In this document: one piece after another, positions 1 through 7,496 of the stretch | Position numbering within the stretch: position 1 is the stretch's first letter | Layout: each line of letters begins with the position of its first letter | NCBI GenBank assembly: GCA_902802945.1 | Contig: CADCOC010000004.1 | Span: forward strand, 1-53,613 | Direction: 5' to 3' | Length of the DNA: 53,613 bases | Origin: an uncultured bacterium | Lineage (GTDB): Bacteria > Verrucomicrobiota > Kiritimatiellia > RFP12 > UBA1067 | Position numbers and translations under genes: made by a program | Notes under the pieces: model-generated | Databases searched by the model: none | Seen by the model: the letters and a program-made list of their open reading frames with translations, nothing else | Told to the model about the DNA's origin: nothing

Positions 1-538
1 CGAGGATTCGCTCCCCGTGGAGGTGAACGCCTTCGGCACGTTCCCGTATCCCGGCTCGAGCATGACGGACACCGTGGTGGCCTGGAACGCGGAACTGGTC
101 TACGAGAAGGGCCCGCGCGTGGTCTTCGTCGACAACGACACGAACAAGTACGGCCTTGTACACGGCATCAAGTTCGTCGGCACGAAGGGCTGGGCGCAGG
201 CCGAGGAGCGTGGCTTCAAGACGTCCATCTCCGACATCGCCAAGACGAACCTGAAGCCCGGCAAGATGTCGGTCAAGCTCCCGCACTACAAGGGCGGCAT
301 GGCGGCCGACTTTGTGGACGCCATCACGTCCGGGCGCACGGAATGCGTGATGACCCAGGCGGAGAAGGCCTGGCACTCCGACCTTCTCCCGCAGATGGCC
401 CTCCACTCCATCAAGCGCGGGAAGCGGCTGAAGTTCGACGCCGCCGCGTTCCGCTACACAAACGACGACGAGGCGAACAAGCTCCTCAAGGCGCGTCCCT
501 ACCTCAACGGCTGGAGTCTCGACGATGTTCGCGGCTAG
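1..538 (+). CDS. Gfo/Idh/MocA-family oxidoreductase, C-terminal part (5' end outside window)
   Basis: The reading frame is open from the first bases of the window and ends at TAG 536-538, so only about 178 C-terminal residues are seen. They match the C-terminal substrate/dimerisation domain of the Gfo/Idh/MocA family as found in PVC and Bacteroidota polysaccharide-use loci: a beta-sheet-rich stretch (AELVYEKG, VVFVDND), the GxxMAADFVDAI segment, and an ending with DEANKLLKARPYLNGW. The NAD-binding Rossmann half must lie upstream. The last 14 bases overlap the start of the DUF6807 gene, so the two are translationally coupled and probably act in the same sugar pathway. The family call is firm; the substrate is unknown. 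Confidence 0.8.
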   Translation, partial: EDSLPVEVNAFGTFPYPGSSMTDTVVAWNAELVYEKGPRVVFVDNDTNKYGLVHGIKFVGTKGWAQAEERGFKTSISDIAKTNLKPGKMSVKLPHYKGGMAADFVDAITSGRTECVMTQAEKAWHSDLLPQMALHSIKRGKRLKFDAAAFRYTNDDEANKLLKARPYLNGWSLDDVRG

Positions 539-1319
539 TCTTGCGCTGGCGGCGGCGCTCACCGCCGTCCCGGTTTCCGACGGCTGGCGCGTGCAGCGCG
601 CGGACGGTACCGTCCTTCTGGAACAGCACGCCGCCGCCGACCATCGGGCGTACATCCATCCGCTCATGGCGCCGGATGGCAAGGGCGTCTATACGGAGAA
701 CGAGCCGAAGCACCATCCGTGGCAGCACGGCCTCTACGTCGGTCTCCACGCCGTCAATGGCATCAACTTCTGGGAGAAGGAGCAGAACAAGTTCCACCCG
801 GAGCCGGTGGCGAAGCCGGTCGTGGAGGGCAACACCGCGAAGTGGACGGTGAAGACGCGTTGGACGGACCAGGACGGAACGCCTGTCCTGACGGAGACGC
901 AGGACTGGACCTTGACCGACTACGGCACGAACTACGTGCTGGACCTCACGTGGACGCTTTCTGCGGACTTCGGTGACGTCACCTTCGGCAAATGGGCGTA
1001 TGGCGGGTTGTTCCTGCGGATGCCGTACAAAAAGGCCAACGCCAAGCGGCAGTTCGCCGTGAACTCGCGCGGCCAGCGCAACGGCGCCGCCGAACAGAAA
1101 GAGGCGGAGTGGGTAGAGGTATCTATGCCCATTGAGGGGCGGACCTCTAACGGCGTGGTGCGCATCGAGGATTTGCCGGGGAACCCGGGCTATCCGAACC
1201 CGTGGCGCGTGGACGGACAGCTCGGCATCGCGCCCAGCCCCTGCATACGCGGCCCGTGGCGTCTCGCCAAGGGCGAAAAGCGCGTCAACCGCTACCGCGT
1301 GACGGTAAAGGGCGACTAA
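525..1319 (+). CDS. Secreted DUF6807 (PmoA-like) family protein
   Basis: 264 residues. The N-terminus (MFAASLALAAALTAVPVSDG) is a weak export signal. The body has the marks of the DUF6807 family, often annotated 'PmoA family': a DHRAYIHPL motif near residue 41, the HHPWQHGLY histidine cluster near residue 63, and a central WTLSADFGDVTFG strand region. The family is usually found beside Gfo/Idh/MocA oxidoreductases and secreted glycosidases in polysaccharide-degrading bacteria; its biochemical role is not established, and the old link to methane monooxygenase is only by name. The start at 525 lies inside the preceding gene (14-bp overlap), consistent with one transcript. The family assignment is fairly secure. 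Confidence 0.75.
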   Translation: MFAASLALAAALTAVPVSDGWRVQRADGTVLLEQHAAADHRAYIHPLMAPDGKGVYTENEPKHHPWQHGLYVGLHAVNGINFWEKEQNKFHPEPVAKPVVEGNTAKWTVKTRWTDQDGTPVLTETQDWTLTDYGTNYVLDLTWTLSADFGDVTFGKWAYGGLFLRMPYKKANAKRQFAVNSRGQRNGAAEQKEAEWVEVSMPIEGRTSNGVVRIEDLPGNPGYPNPWRVDGQLGIAPSPCIRGPWRLAKGEKRVNRYRVTVKGD

Positions 1320-1346
1320 TCCGCAATAATCCGCCCGATTTTACCC

Positions 1347-1375
1347 TTGCGCGAAGGGCGCGGATTTGGCATACT
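1347..1375 (+). promoter_or_regulatory. Promoter for the outer-membrane barrel/lptF unit
   Basis: -35 TTGCGC (1347-1352), 17-bp spacer, -10 CATACT (1370-1375) preceded by TGG (extended -10). The sequence from the -35 to about 1390 is almost identical to the minus-strand promoter of the rodZ-like gene (33668-33696), including GCGC dyads in the spacer and a GCGCTGAACCTT tail, so it is more than a basal promoter match. Confidence 0.65.
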
Positions 1376-1399
1376 AACCGCGCTGAACCTTATTGTGCT

Positions 1400-1963
1400 A
1401 TGAAAAAACTTTATCTGATTTCCGCCCTCGTGGCGGCGATGGCTCTCCCCGTTTCGGCGGAGGAGGCCGTGGATGACATTTCCTACGGCTACGTTGGGGC
1501 CGCAGGAGGTCTGATGCTGCCCGGCAACGGCAACAGCCTGAAGCGCGCAGCGCTTGTCACGGCGCGCGGCGGGTGGTATGTGGACGAGTACCTCGCCATC
1601 GAGGCCGAGGCCATCTGTGCGCCGCACGCGTCCAGCGGTGCGGGCGGCACGACGGTGTGGGGCGGCTCCGTTCAGGCGCTGTGGCACCTCTCCGGCTGGG
1701 AGGCGTTCGACAAGCTCTTTGGCTGCGAGCGCTTCGCGCCGTTCCTCACATGCGGCGCGCAGACGCTCTGCGCCACGCGGCACGTCTTCGCCGACGGCTC
1801 CCACCGCACGGGAATCGGTCCGACTGTCGGCATCGGCGCATTCTACCACCTCACCGACAACGTCAGCCTTCGCGCGGAGGCGCGGGCCGCGCTCGCGGTA
1901 GATTCTCCCTGCGGGATGACTTACGCGCTCCTCGCGGGACTCCAGTACAGTTTCGGCGACTGA
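1400..1963 (+). CDS. Outer-membrane beta-barrel protein (OmpA/OmpX-like size)
   Basis: 187 residues from ATG 1400. The start is chosen because it opens a classic Sec signal peptide (MKKLYLISALVAAMALPVSA, cleavage about residue 20) just downstream of the conserved promoter. The mature part has alternating strands with aromatic girdles (YGYVGAAGG, ARGGWYVDEYLAIEAEA, FAPFLTCGAQTL, VGIGAFYHLTDNVSLRAEARA, LLAGLQYSF) and ends in a strand with Phe near the C-terminus, as expected of a small 8-stranded outer-membrane barrel. Four Cys residues could form disulfides. It lies 2 bp before the LptF/G gene. The specific function (porin, adhesin or structural) cannot be read from the sequence. Confidence 0.7.
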   Translation: MKKLYLISALVAAMALPVSAEEAVDDISYGYVGAAGGLMLPGNGNSLKRAALVTARGGWYVDEYLAIEAEAICAPHASSGAGGTTVWGGSVQALWHLSGWEAFDKLFGCERFAPFLTCGAQTLCATRHVFADGSHRTGIGPTVGIGAFYHLTDNVSLRAEARAALAVDSPCGMTYALLAGLQYSFGD

Positions 1964-1965
1964 CC

Positions 1966-3096
1966 ATGAAGAACCTCGAACGCTACGTCTTCGGAGCCTT
2001 CCTCTCCTCTTTCTTCCTCGCATTCCTCGTGCTGTCGTTCGTGCTCACGATCGGACTCCTGGTTCAGATCGTAAGCTACATCCTACAGGGCGTGCCGTTC
2101 GACCTCGTGGGACAATTCGCGCTCGTGAGTTTCCCTGAGACGATGCAGTGGACCGTCCCGCTTGCACTGCTTGTCTCGTCCATTCTCGTGTTCTCGCGCC
2201 TCTCTGCGGACAGCGAGATCGCCGCCATGCGCGCCTGCGGCGTGAACCTTCTCACCGTCATGCGCTGGCCGCTTGCGTTCGCCCTGCTCTGCACGTTCGT
2301 GTGCCTGTTCGTCAACAACGAGATCGTGCCGCGCGGACACGAGGTGCGCCGCAACCTGAAGACGCGTCTCGCGGGCGGCGCGGGGTTGGAACTGCTTGAG
2401 CCCGGCCGCACGATCAACGACTTCCCGAAGGTGCAGCTATACTTCCGCGAGCGCGACAAGGAGAACAACAGCCTCCTCGACCTGGAAATCGTGGATCGCC
2501 GCGATCCAAAGTGCACACGCACCTACAAGGCCGACAAGGCGTTCGTGCGGAAGGAAGGCCGCGACATCGTGCTGGACGTGAGGAACCTCACAGTGGACCC
2601 CGTGGACGCGGCGCATCCCCAGGCGTTGCAGGCCGAGACGTTCCGCTGGAGAGTGGACGATGTGCTGAAGGACGGAGATTACAAGCGCAAGGAGAAGGAT
2701 TTCCGTTTCTTCGAGATATTGAAAGAGATCGATGCGCGTAAGCTCGAGGTTGCACAAGCCTCTCGCGAGAAGGTAAAGGGGAAGAAACATTCTCCGCGCG
2801 TGGCCGCCAGACGTTCGCTCAGCGACATTCGCACGGAGTTCATGAAGCGGTGGGTTTTTGCATTTGCGTCGATCTGCTTCGTGCTGGTGGGCGTGCCGCT
2901 CGGTATCCGCGCCCAGCGGAAGGAATCTTCGGTGGGCATGGGCATCGCGCTAGTCACTGCGCTCGTCTACTATCTCGTCGTGATACTCATGACGAGCCTA
3001 TCGAAGAACTACCAAGTACACCCCGAAGTGCTAATCTGGCTGCCGGTTGGACTCTGCGTCCTGCTCTCCTGCTGGCTGATTCCCAAGAACCTCTGA
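1966..3096 (+). CDS. LptF/LptG (YjgP/YjgQ) family lipopolysaccharide export permease
   Basis: 376 residues from ATG 1966, two bases after the barrel gene's stop; this start gives the canonical MKNLERYVFGAFLSSF opening. There are three N-terminal membrane helices (about residues 8-35, 60-80, 95-115), a periplasmic jellyroll (about 120-260), a charged segment, then three C-terminal helices (about 300-372), the layout of LptF/LptG. SADSEIAAMRACG after helix 2 is the family's coupling-helix signature contacting LptB. In the LPS transporter LptB2FG this subunit pulls LPS from the inner membrane and hands it to the periplasmic bridge. A single gene is present here; the partner must be elsewhere. 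Whether it is LptF or LptG is not decided. Confidence 0.88.
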   Translation: MKNLERYVFGAFLSSFFLAFLVLSFVLTIGLLVQIVSYILQGVPFDLVGQFALVSFPETMQWTVPLALLVSSILVFSRLSADSEIAAMRACGVNLLTVMRWPLAFALLCTFVCLFVNNEIVPRGHEVRRNLKTRLAGGAGLELLEPGRTINDFPKVQLYFRERDKENNSLLDLEIVDRRDPKCTRTYKADKAFVRKEGRDIVLDVRNLTVDPVDAAHPQALQAETFRWRVDDVLKDGDYKRKEKDFRFFEILKEIDARKLEVAQASREKVKGKKHSPRVAARRSLSDIRTEFMKRWVFAFASICFVLVGVPLGIRAQRKESSVGMGIALVTALVYYLVVILMTSLSKNYQVHPEVLIWLPVGLCVLLSCWLIPKNL

Positions 3097-3100
3097 ATTA

Positions 3101-3109
3101 TGGTACAAT
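3101..3109 (+). promoter_or_regulatory. Extended -10 for gatCA
   Basis: TGG-TACAAT ending at 3109. The ATG of gatC follows at 3121 with no Shine-Dalgarno between, so the predicted leader is only about 5 nt (near-leaderless mRNA). No clear -35 is seen. Confidence 0.5.
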
Positions 3110-3120
3110 AATAATCGCCT

Positions 3121-3420
3121 ATGGAAAAACCTGCAATTGATGTCGCCTATGTGGCGGAGCTGGCGCGTCTGGAGCTGACCGACGAAGAGAAGGCCGTGTT
3201 CCAGCCCCAGCTGGAGAATATCGTCAAATACGTCGAGAAGATCTCGTCGGTGGACGTGGACGGCGTGCCGCCCACGCTGCATGGCCATGCTGTCGTAAAC
3301 GCGCTCCGCGAGGACGTGGTGCGCCCGTCGATGGACCGCGAGGAGGCGCTTGCGAATGCGCCCGGCCGTACCGGCGACGAGTTCCTGCTGCCGAAGATCG
3401 TGGAGGGCGCTGAATCATGA
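3121..3420 (+). CDS. gatC: Asp-tRNA(Asn)/Glu-tRNA(Gln) amidotransferase subunit C
   Basis: 99 residues with the full GatC pattern: VAYVAELARLELTDEE near the N-terminus, the IVKYVEKISSVDVDGVPPT helix and belt, LREDVVRPS in the middle, and APGRTGDEFLLPKIVE at the C-terminus. GatC clamps GatA and GatB together in the GatCAB complex, which converts misacylated Glu-tRNA(Gln) (and Asp-tRNA(Asn)) to the correct aminoacyl-tRNA. It overlaps gatA by 4 bp (ATGA). The start has no Shine-Dalgarno and lies about 12 bp from a -10 box. gatB is not in the window. A tRNA-Gln gene lies 8.4 kb downstream. Confidence 0.93.
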   Translation: MEKPAIDVAYVAELARLELTDEEKAVFQPQLENIVKYVEKISSVDVDGVPPTLHGHAVVNALREDVVRPSMDREEALANAPGRTGDEFLLPKIVEGAES

Positions 3421-4886
3421 GCGAGCTTTACATGTTGGGAATAGAAGAGGCTGCGAAGGGTCTCGAAAAGGGCGATTTTTCGTCCGTGGAGCTGACGCAG
3501 GCCATCATCGACCGCGTGCATGATCACGACGGCGAGATCGGCGCGTACCTCACGTTCGACGAGGAGGGCGCGCTCGCGGCAGCGAAGGTGGCGGATGAGA
3601 TAAGAAGCGGCAAGAGTGCCGCTTCCCCGAGTGCCGCTTCCCCGCTTCTCGGAATTCCTGTCGCCATCAAGGATCTTATCAACGTGCGCGGACAGCCATG
3701 CACGTGCGGCTCGAAGATTCTGAAGGGGTATGTGAGCCCCTACGACGCGACGGTGATCAAGAACCTGAAGGCGGCAGGCGCGGTGTGTGCGGGCCGCGTG
3801 AACATGGACGAGTTTGCGATGGGGTCATCCACCGAGAACTCCGCCCTCGGACGCACCGTGAACCCCTACGACACGTCGCGCGTCCCAGGCGGCAGCTCCG
3901 GCGGCAGTGCTGCGGCGGTCGGCGGCGACCTCGCAATCGCGGCCCTCGGCACGGACACGGGTGGTTCCATCCGCCAGCCCGCTAGCTTCTGCAACTGCGT
4001 GGGGCTCAAGCCGAGTTACGGACGCGTCTCGCGCTTCGGCGTGACTGCGTTCGCGAGTTCGCTCGACCAGGTTGGCCCAATGACGAAGAACGTCACGGAC
4101 GCCGCGCTCCTCCTCCAGGGCCTCGCGGGACACGACGAGATGGACGGCACCACGCCCGACATCCCCGTTCCCGACTACGCGAAGGCGCTTGAGGGCGCGA
4201 CGCTGAAGGGCGTGAAGCTCGGACTTCCGAAGGAGTACTTCATCGACGGACTCGACCCAGAAGTGAAGGCGATCACGGATGCCGCCGTGAAGACGTGCGC
4301 CGACGCGGGCGCGGAGATTGTGGACGTGAGCCTGCCGCACACAGAATATGCGATGGCCGTTTACTACATCGTGGCACCTGCCGAGGCGAGCGCGAACCTC
4401 GCGCGCTTCGACGGCGTGCGCTACGGCCACCGCTCCGACAAGAGCGACAACGTGTTCAACCTCTACGCGCGCAGCCGCGCCGAGGGTTTCGGTCCCGAGG
4501 TGAAGCGCCGCATCATCATGGGAACCTACGTGCTCTCAAGTGGCTACTACGACGCCTACTACGGCCGTGCCCTCAAGGTGCGCACGCTCATCCGCCGCGA
4601 CTTCGAGGAGGTGTTCAAGAAGGTCGACGCACTCATCGCACCTGTCGCGCCCACGGCCGCGTTCAAGATCGGCGAGGTGCTGGATCCGCTCAAGATGTAC
4701 CTAAACGACCTCTTCACGATCCCCGGTTCGCTCGCAGGTAACTGCTCAGTCTCCATCCCCGCCGGCTTTACCGCCTCCGCAAACCTGCCCGTGGGTGTGC
4801 AGTTCATTGCGGATGCTTTCTGCGAGGATAAGCTCCTGCGCATCGGCAAGGCGTTCGAGGACATCGTGCCTCCCGTGCGCGGGTGA
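3417..4886 (+). CDS. gatA: Asp-tRNA(Asn)/Glu-tRNA(Gln) amidotransferase subunit A (glutaminase)
   Basis: 489 residues, normal GatA length. Amidase-signature catalytic triad: Lys85 (VAIKDLINV), cis-Ser160 (PGGSSGGSAAAV) and nucleophile Ser184 (DTGGSIRQPA). The 75- and 99-residue spacings from the Lys equal those of Staphylococcus aureus GatA (Lys79/Ser154/Ser178). It hydrolyses glutamine and channels ammonia to GatB. RVNMDEFAMGSSTENSA and the C-terminal LPVGVQFIADAFCEDKLLRIG are also typical. Residues about 67-76 (SAASPSAASP) are encoded by a perfect 15-bp tandem duplication in a surface region before the core. It starts inside gatC by ATGA overlap and is followed 9 bp later by the U32 gene. 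Confidence 0.95.
   Translation: MSELYMLGIEEAAKGLEKGDFSSVELTQAIIDRVHDHDGEIGAYLTFDEEGALAAAKVADEIRSGKSAASPSAASPLLGIPVAIKDLINVRGQPCTCGSKILKGYVSPYDATVIKNLKAAGAVCAGRVNMDEFAMGSSTENSALGRTVNPYDTSRVPGGSSGGSAAAVGGDLAIAALGTDTGGSIRQPASFCNCVGLKPSYGRVSRFGVTAFASSLDQVGPMTKNVTDAALLLQGLAGHDEMDGTTPDIPVPDYAKALEGATLKGVKLGLPKEYFIDGLDPEVKAITDAAVKTCADAGAEIVDVSLPHTEYAMAVYYIVAPAEASANLARFDGVRYGHRSDKSDNVFNLYARSRAEGFGPEVKRRIIMGTYVLSSGYYDAYYGRALKVRTLIRRDFEEVFKKVDALIAPVAPTAAFKIGEVLDPLKMYLNDLFTIPGSLAGNCSVSIPAGFTASANLPVGVQFIADAFCEDKLLRIGKAFEDIVPPVRG
3614..3643 (+). repeat. 15-bp tandem duplication inside gatA
   Basis: Two perfect adjacent copies of GAGTGCCGCTTCCCC at 3614-3628 and 3629-3643, in frame, each encoding five residues (together part of SAASPSAASP) in the loop before the amidase core. 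Confidence 0.9.
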
Positions 4887-4895
4887 CGTAAGTAA

Positions 4896-6167
4896 ATGAA
4901 CAAGCCTGAAATACTGGCCCCGGCGGGCGACATGACTTGTCTGCAGGCCGCGCTCGACGCGGGGGCGGATGCCGTGTACCTCGGGCTTGAAGCTTTCAAT
5001 ATGCGCGCCCGGGCGTCCGCAAACCTAACGCGCGACGAACTGCCCGAGGCTTCGAGAAGGTGTCGGGAGCGCGGCGTGAAGCTCTACCTCGTCGTCAACA
5101 CAATCGTGTTTGAGGACGAGCTTGCGGCGGTGGAGGAGATGATTGCCTTCGCGAAGCCATATGCCGACGCGTTCATTGTCTCGGACTGGGGCGTGATTGC
5201 GCTTTGCAAGAAACACGGCGCGGCGTTCCATGTCTCCACGCAGATGAGTTGCTCCAATTCGTCAGCAGCGGCTTTCCTTAAGTCGCAGGGCGCATCGCGC
5301 GTGGTGCTAGCCCGCGAATGCACGCTCGCCGAGGCGGCGCGGATTTCCGCCACGGCTGGCATTGAGATCGAGGCGTTCGTACACGGCGCTCAGTGCGTGG
5401 CGGAGAGCGGACGGTGCCTCCTCTCGCACGACGCCTACGGTTGCAGTGCGAACCGTGGCGAATGCCACCAGCCGTGTCGGCGCCGGTTCCTCATCAAGGC
5501 AATCGACCGCTATACGGACAAGGACGGCAACCCGATCCACGACGCCGACGCTGAGTTCACGGTGGAGCCGCATACGGTTCTCTCCGCCAAGGACCTCTGC
5601 TCGCTGCCGTTCGTGGACAAGCTGATGGCGGCGGGAATCGCAAGTTTCAAGATAGAAGGGCGCGCACGCAACGCCAACTACGTGAAGACAGTGACCGAGG
5701 CGTACCGTACGGCGGTGGACGCCGTGGCGGACGGCACGTTCACGCCGGAGCTTGCGGAGCGGCTCGTGGAGAAGACGAAGACGGTGTTCCACCGCGAGTT
5801 CTCCACTGGACTCTACTTCGGGCGTCCGGGCGCAGACCAGTTCACGGACGCGGAGGATTCTGCGGCGAAGACGGTTAAGCGCCACGTGGGCGTGGTGATG
5901 GACTATTTCCTCAAGGCACAGATCGCGCAGGTGAAGATACAGGACCACGCCGTCCGCGTGGGCGATACGCTGCAGGTACACGGTCCGACTACAGGCGTGC
6001 AGGAGTTCACGGTAGCCTCGCTTCGGCGCGACGACGAGGTGCCTGAGGTCGCCGAGAAGGGCACGTGGGTCACGTTCCCCGCGCCTCGCTGCCGCGTGGG
6101 CGACAAGGTGTTCTTCGTTGAAAGCGTCATGCCCGCAAAACCATCCATCGGAAAAGAAAGCAAATGA
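4896..6167 (+). CDS. Peptidase U32-family protein, TrhP/YegQ-like tRNA hydroxylation protein
   Basis: 423 residues. It opens with the family's KPEILAPAGDMTCLQAALDAGADAVYLG TIM-barrel start. It carries the U32 signature EAFVHGAQCVAESGRCLLS (residues 159-177) and the second cysteine pair NRGECHQPC, so Cys167, Cys174, Cys190 and Cys194 are the probable ligands of an iron-sulfur cluster. E. coli TrhP (YegQ), the closest well-studied type, makes 5-hydroxyuridine at tRNA position 34 from prephenate-derived chemistry; older entries call such proteins 'collagenase-like peptidases'. Length is close to YegQ's (about 450). The gene overlaps the next one by 4 bp (ATGA) and follows gatA closely, which fits a tRNA-modification role. 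RlhA-type rRNA hydroxylation is the alternative. Confidence 0.85.
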   Translation: MNKPEILAPAGDMTCLQAALDAGADAVYLGLEAFNMRARASANLTRDELPEASRRCRERGVKLYLVVNTIVFEDELAAVEEMIAFAKPYADAFIVSDWGVIALCKKHGAAFHVSTQMSCSNSSAAAFLKSQGASRVVLARECTLAEAARISATAGIEIEAFVHGAQCVAESGRCLLSHDAYGCSANRGECHQPCRRRFLIKAIDRYTDKDGNPIHDADAEFTVEPHTVLSAKDLCSLPFVDKLMAAGIASFKIEGRARNANYVKTVTEAYRTAVDAVADGTFTPELAERLVEKTKTVFHREFSTGLYFGRPGADQFTDAEDSAAKTVKRHVGVVMDYFLKAQIAQVKIQDHAVRVGDTLQVHGPTTGVQEFTVASLRRDDEVPEVAEKGTWVTFPAPRCRVGDKVFFVESVMPAKPSIGKESK

Positions 6168-6904
6168 AGATGATAGCCGGAATAAGGACGTGCGCGCTCG
6201 CCCTCGTCGCTCTCGCCGTATGTGCAGCGCAAGGACAGTCGTATCAGCGGCCGTCGCCGCTTGAAGAGTTTCGCGCGCGCATGATGGAGCTTCGTAACGG
6301 TCTGCGCGTTGCACGTAGGCAATTCACAAAGAAGAAGGTCCCCAATCCGAAGACGCGATTTGAGGAGGTTAAGGACAAGCTTGTGGTGATTGTGTGCGGC
6401 GACAAGGCCGGCTCCGGCTTCATCGTGCGCGACGGAGGGCGTCCATACCTCTTCACCAACGCGCACGTAGTCAAGTCTGGAGCGGTTATGGCGTACCGGC
6501 TCGACGGCACGCGCCTCGCGCTGGGTCCGCGCGACGACGCTGTTGGACGCGACATGGTGCGCTTCGCTCTGGACGGTGCGATGCCTGCCTTTGACCTGGC
6601 AGGGGGAGTGCCGGACATCGGAGACCCGGTGGTGGTGCTTGGAAACAGCGACGGACGCGGCGTGGTGACTGAAATCCGCGGGAAGGTCATCGGCGTGGGA
6701 CCGCGTGAAATCGAAGTCGATGCGGCGTTTGTCGTAGGCAACAGCGGAAGCCCGGTGCTGGACCGTAACGGCCGCGTGATCGGAATCGCCACGTACCTCC
6801 GCGACTGCCGCAATGACGATGACTGGTCGAAGACCAACACGCGCTTCAACGGCATCCGCCGCTTCGCGTTACGTCTGTTAGGTACGCGCTGGTCGCGCAA
6901 GTGA
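6164..6904 (+). CDS. Exported trypsin-like serine protease
   Basis: 246 residues with a Sec signal peptide (hydrophobic CALALVALAVCAAQGQS, cleavage near residue 24). The chymotrypsin-fold triad is visible: His101 in LFTNAHVV, Asp130 in GRDMVRF and Ser194 in VGNSGSPVLD, with the oxyanion Gly/Asn before Ser. The layout is that of a short HtrA-like protease domain without a PDZ domain; the 40 residues between the signal and the fold are basic and helical. Likely periplasmic or secreted. The start overlaps the U32 gene's stop (ATGA), an odd partner for a tRNA-modification enzyme, so the link may be transcriptional only. The substrate is unknown. Confidence 0.8.
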   Translation: MKMIAGIRTCALALVALAVCAAQGQSYQRPSPLEEFRARMMELRNGLRVARRQFTKKKVPNPKTRFEEVKDKLVVIVCGDKAGSGFIVRDGGRPYLFTNAHVVKSGAVMAYRLDGTRLALGPRDDAVGRDMVRFALDGAMPAFDLAGGVPDIGDPVVVLGNSDGRGVVTEIRGKVIGVGPREIEVDAAFVVGNSGSPVLDRNGRVIGIATYLRDCRNDDDWSKTNTRFNGIRRFALRLLGTRWSRK

Positions 6905-6925
6905 CATTTTCCACTTTCGTGGCGG

Positions 6926-7417
6926 CTAGTTCCAGCGGACGGGCACCAGGTCGCTCTTGAGGTAGAGCGGGTGTGAGGGAAATCCGTCCTTGGTGAGCTT
7001 GAGGTAGTAGAGCGGGCGGTCCTTCAGGAGCGCGCGGATCTGGTTTTGTCGGTCGTTGAGGGCGGCGTGGGTGCCCCAGGCGCAGATTACCTTGTCCACC
7101 TTGGCGGTTTCGGCGAGCAGGTAGGCGTCGTTTTCCGGTCCGTTGGGGTCGGCGGCGCGCTCCATTTCCTTCGGGTCGGTGGCGCGGAAGGCGAAGGCGT
7201 TAAGCATCATGAAAGAGTTGTAGCCCCATGCGGCGGAGAAGCCGCGGATGCGGCGAAGAGTGGGGTCGAGCTGGTTCTCGTCCGCCGTGGACGGGTTGAG
7301 CGCGATCCACGCGATTGTCTTCAGCTCGGGTGAAAACATGTCGGCCCAAGAATGGAGCAGCGTGTAGCGGTACACGCGGTCTGGGGAGAAAGCGCAGATG
7401 TTGCCTGATTCGTTCAT
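6926..7417 (-). CDS. DUF1643 domain protein
   Basis: 163 residues from ATG at 7417. Signatures of DUF1643: a YRYTLLHSW opening, WIALNPSTADENQLDPTLRRIRGFSAAWGY, a NAFAFRATDP segment, CAWGTHA, and a C-terminal GFPSHPLYLKSD. The family is widespread, cytoplasmic and of unknown function, sometimes in mobile or defence contexts. An upstream in-frame ATG at 7423 directly abuts the -10 box and cannot easily be within the transcript. The ATG at 7417 lies six bases after the -10, so the mRNA would be leaderless. It stands alone between two convergent or divergent neighbours. Confidence 0.85.
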   Translation of the reverse strand: MNESGNICAFSPDRVYRYTLLHSWADMFSPELKTIAWIALNPSTADENQLDPTLRRIRGFSAAWGYNSFMMLNAFAFRATDPKEMERAADPNGPENDAYLLAETAKVDKVICAWGTHAALNDRQNQIRALLKDRPLYYLKLTKDGFPSHPLYLKSDLVPVRWN

Positions 7418-7423
7418 GTGCAT

Positions 7424-7432
7424 AGTATACCA
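7424..7432 (-). promoter_or_regulatory. Extended -10 for the DUF1643 gene (leaderless start)
   Basis: On the minus strand TGG-TATACT with the -10 hexamer at 7429-7424; the chosen start codon begins 6 bp downstream (7417). No Shine-Dalgarno is possible in that space. Confidence 0.6.
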
Positions 7433-7467
7433 AAAATCAGGCGGCGCGCGGGGAACCCGTGCGCCGC
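7432..7467 (-). terminator. Intrinsic terminator of the Tat oxidoreductase gene
   Basis: A 12-bp inverted repeat (7441-7452 with 7456-7467, three-base loop, one G-T pair), almost all G/C. On the minus strand it is followed by CTGATTTTT. It sits 30 bp past the oxidoreductase stop, and its T-run merges into the promoter of the DUF1643 gene. Confidence 0.6.
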
Positions 7468-7496
7468 TTGAGATTAAGCCTAGATGGCCGAGGGGC

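Noticed and set aside
6164..6904. HtrA/DegP protease
   Set aside because: Only the protease domain is present and no PDZ domain follows, so the HtrA name is not justified.
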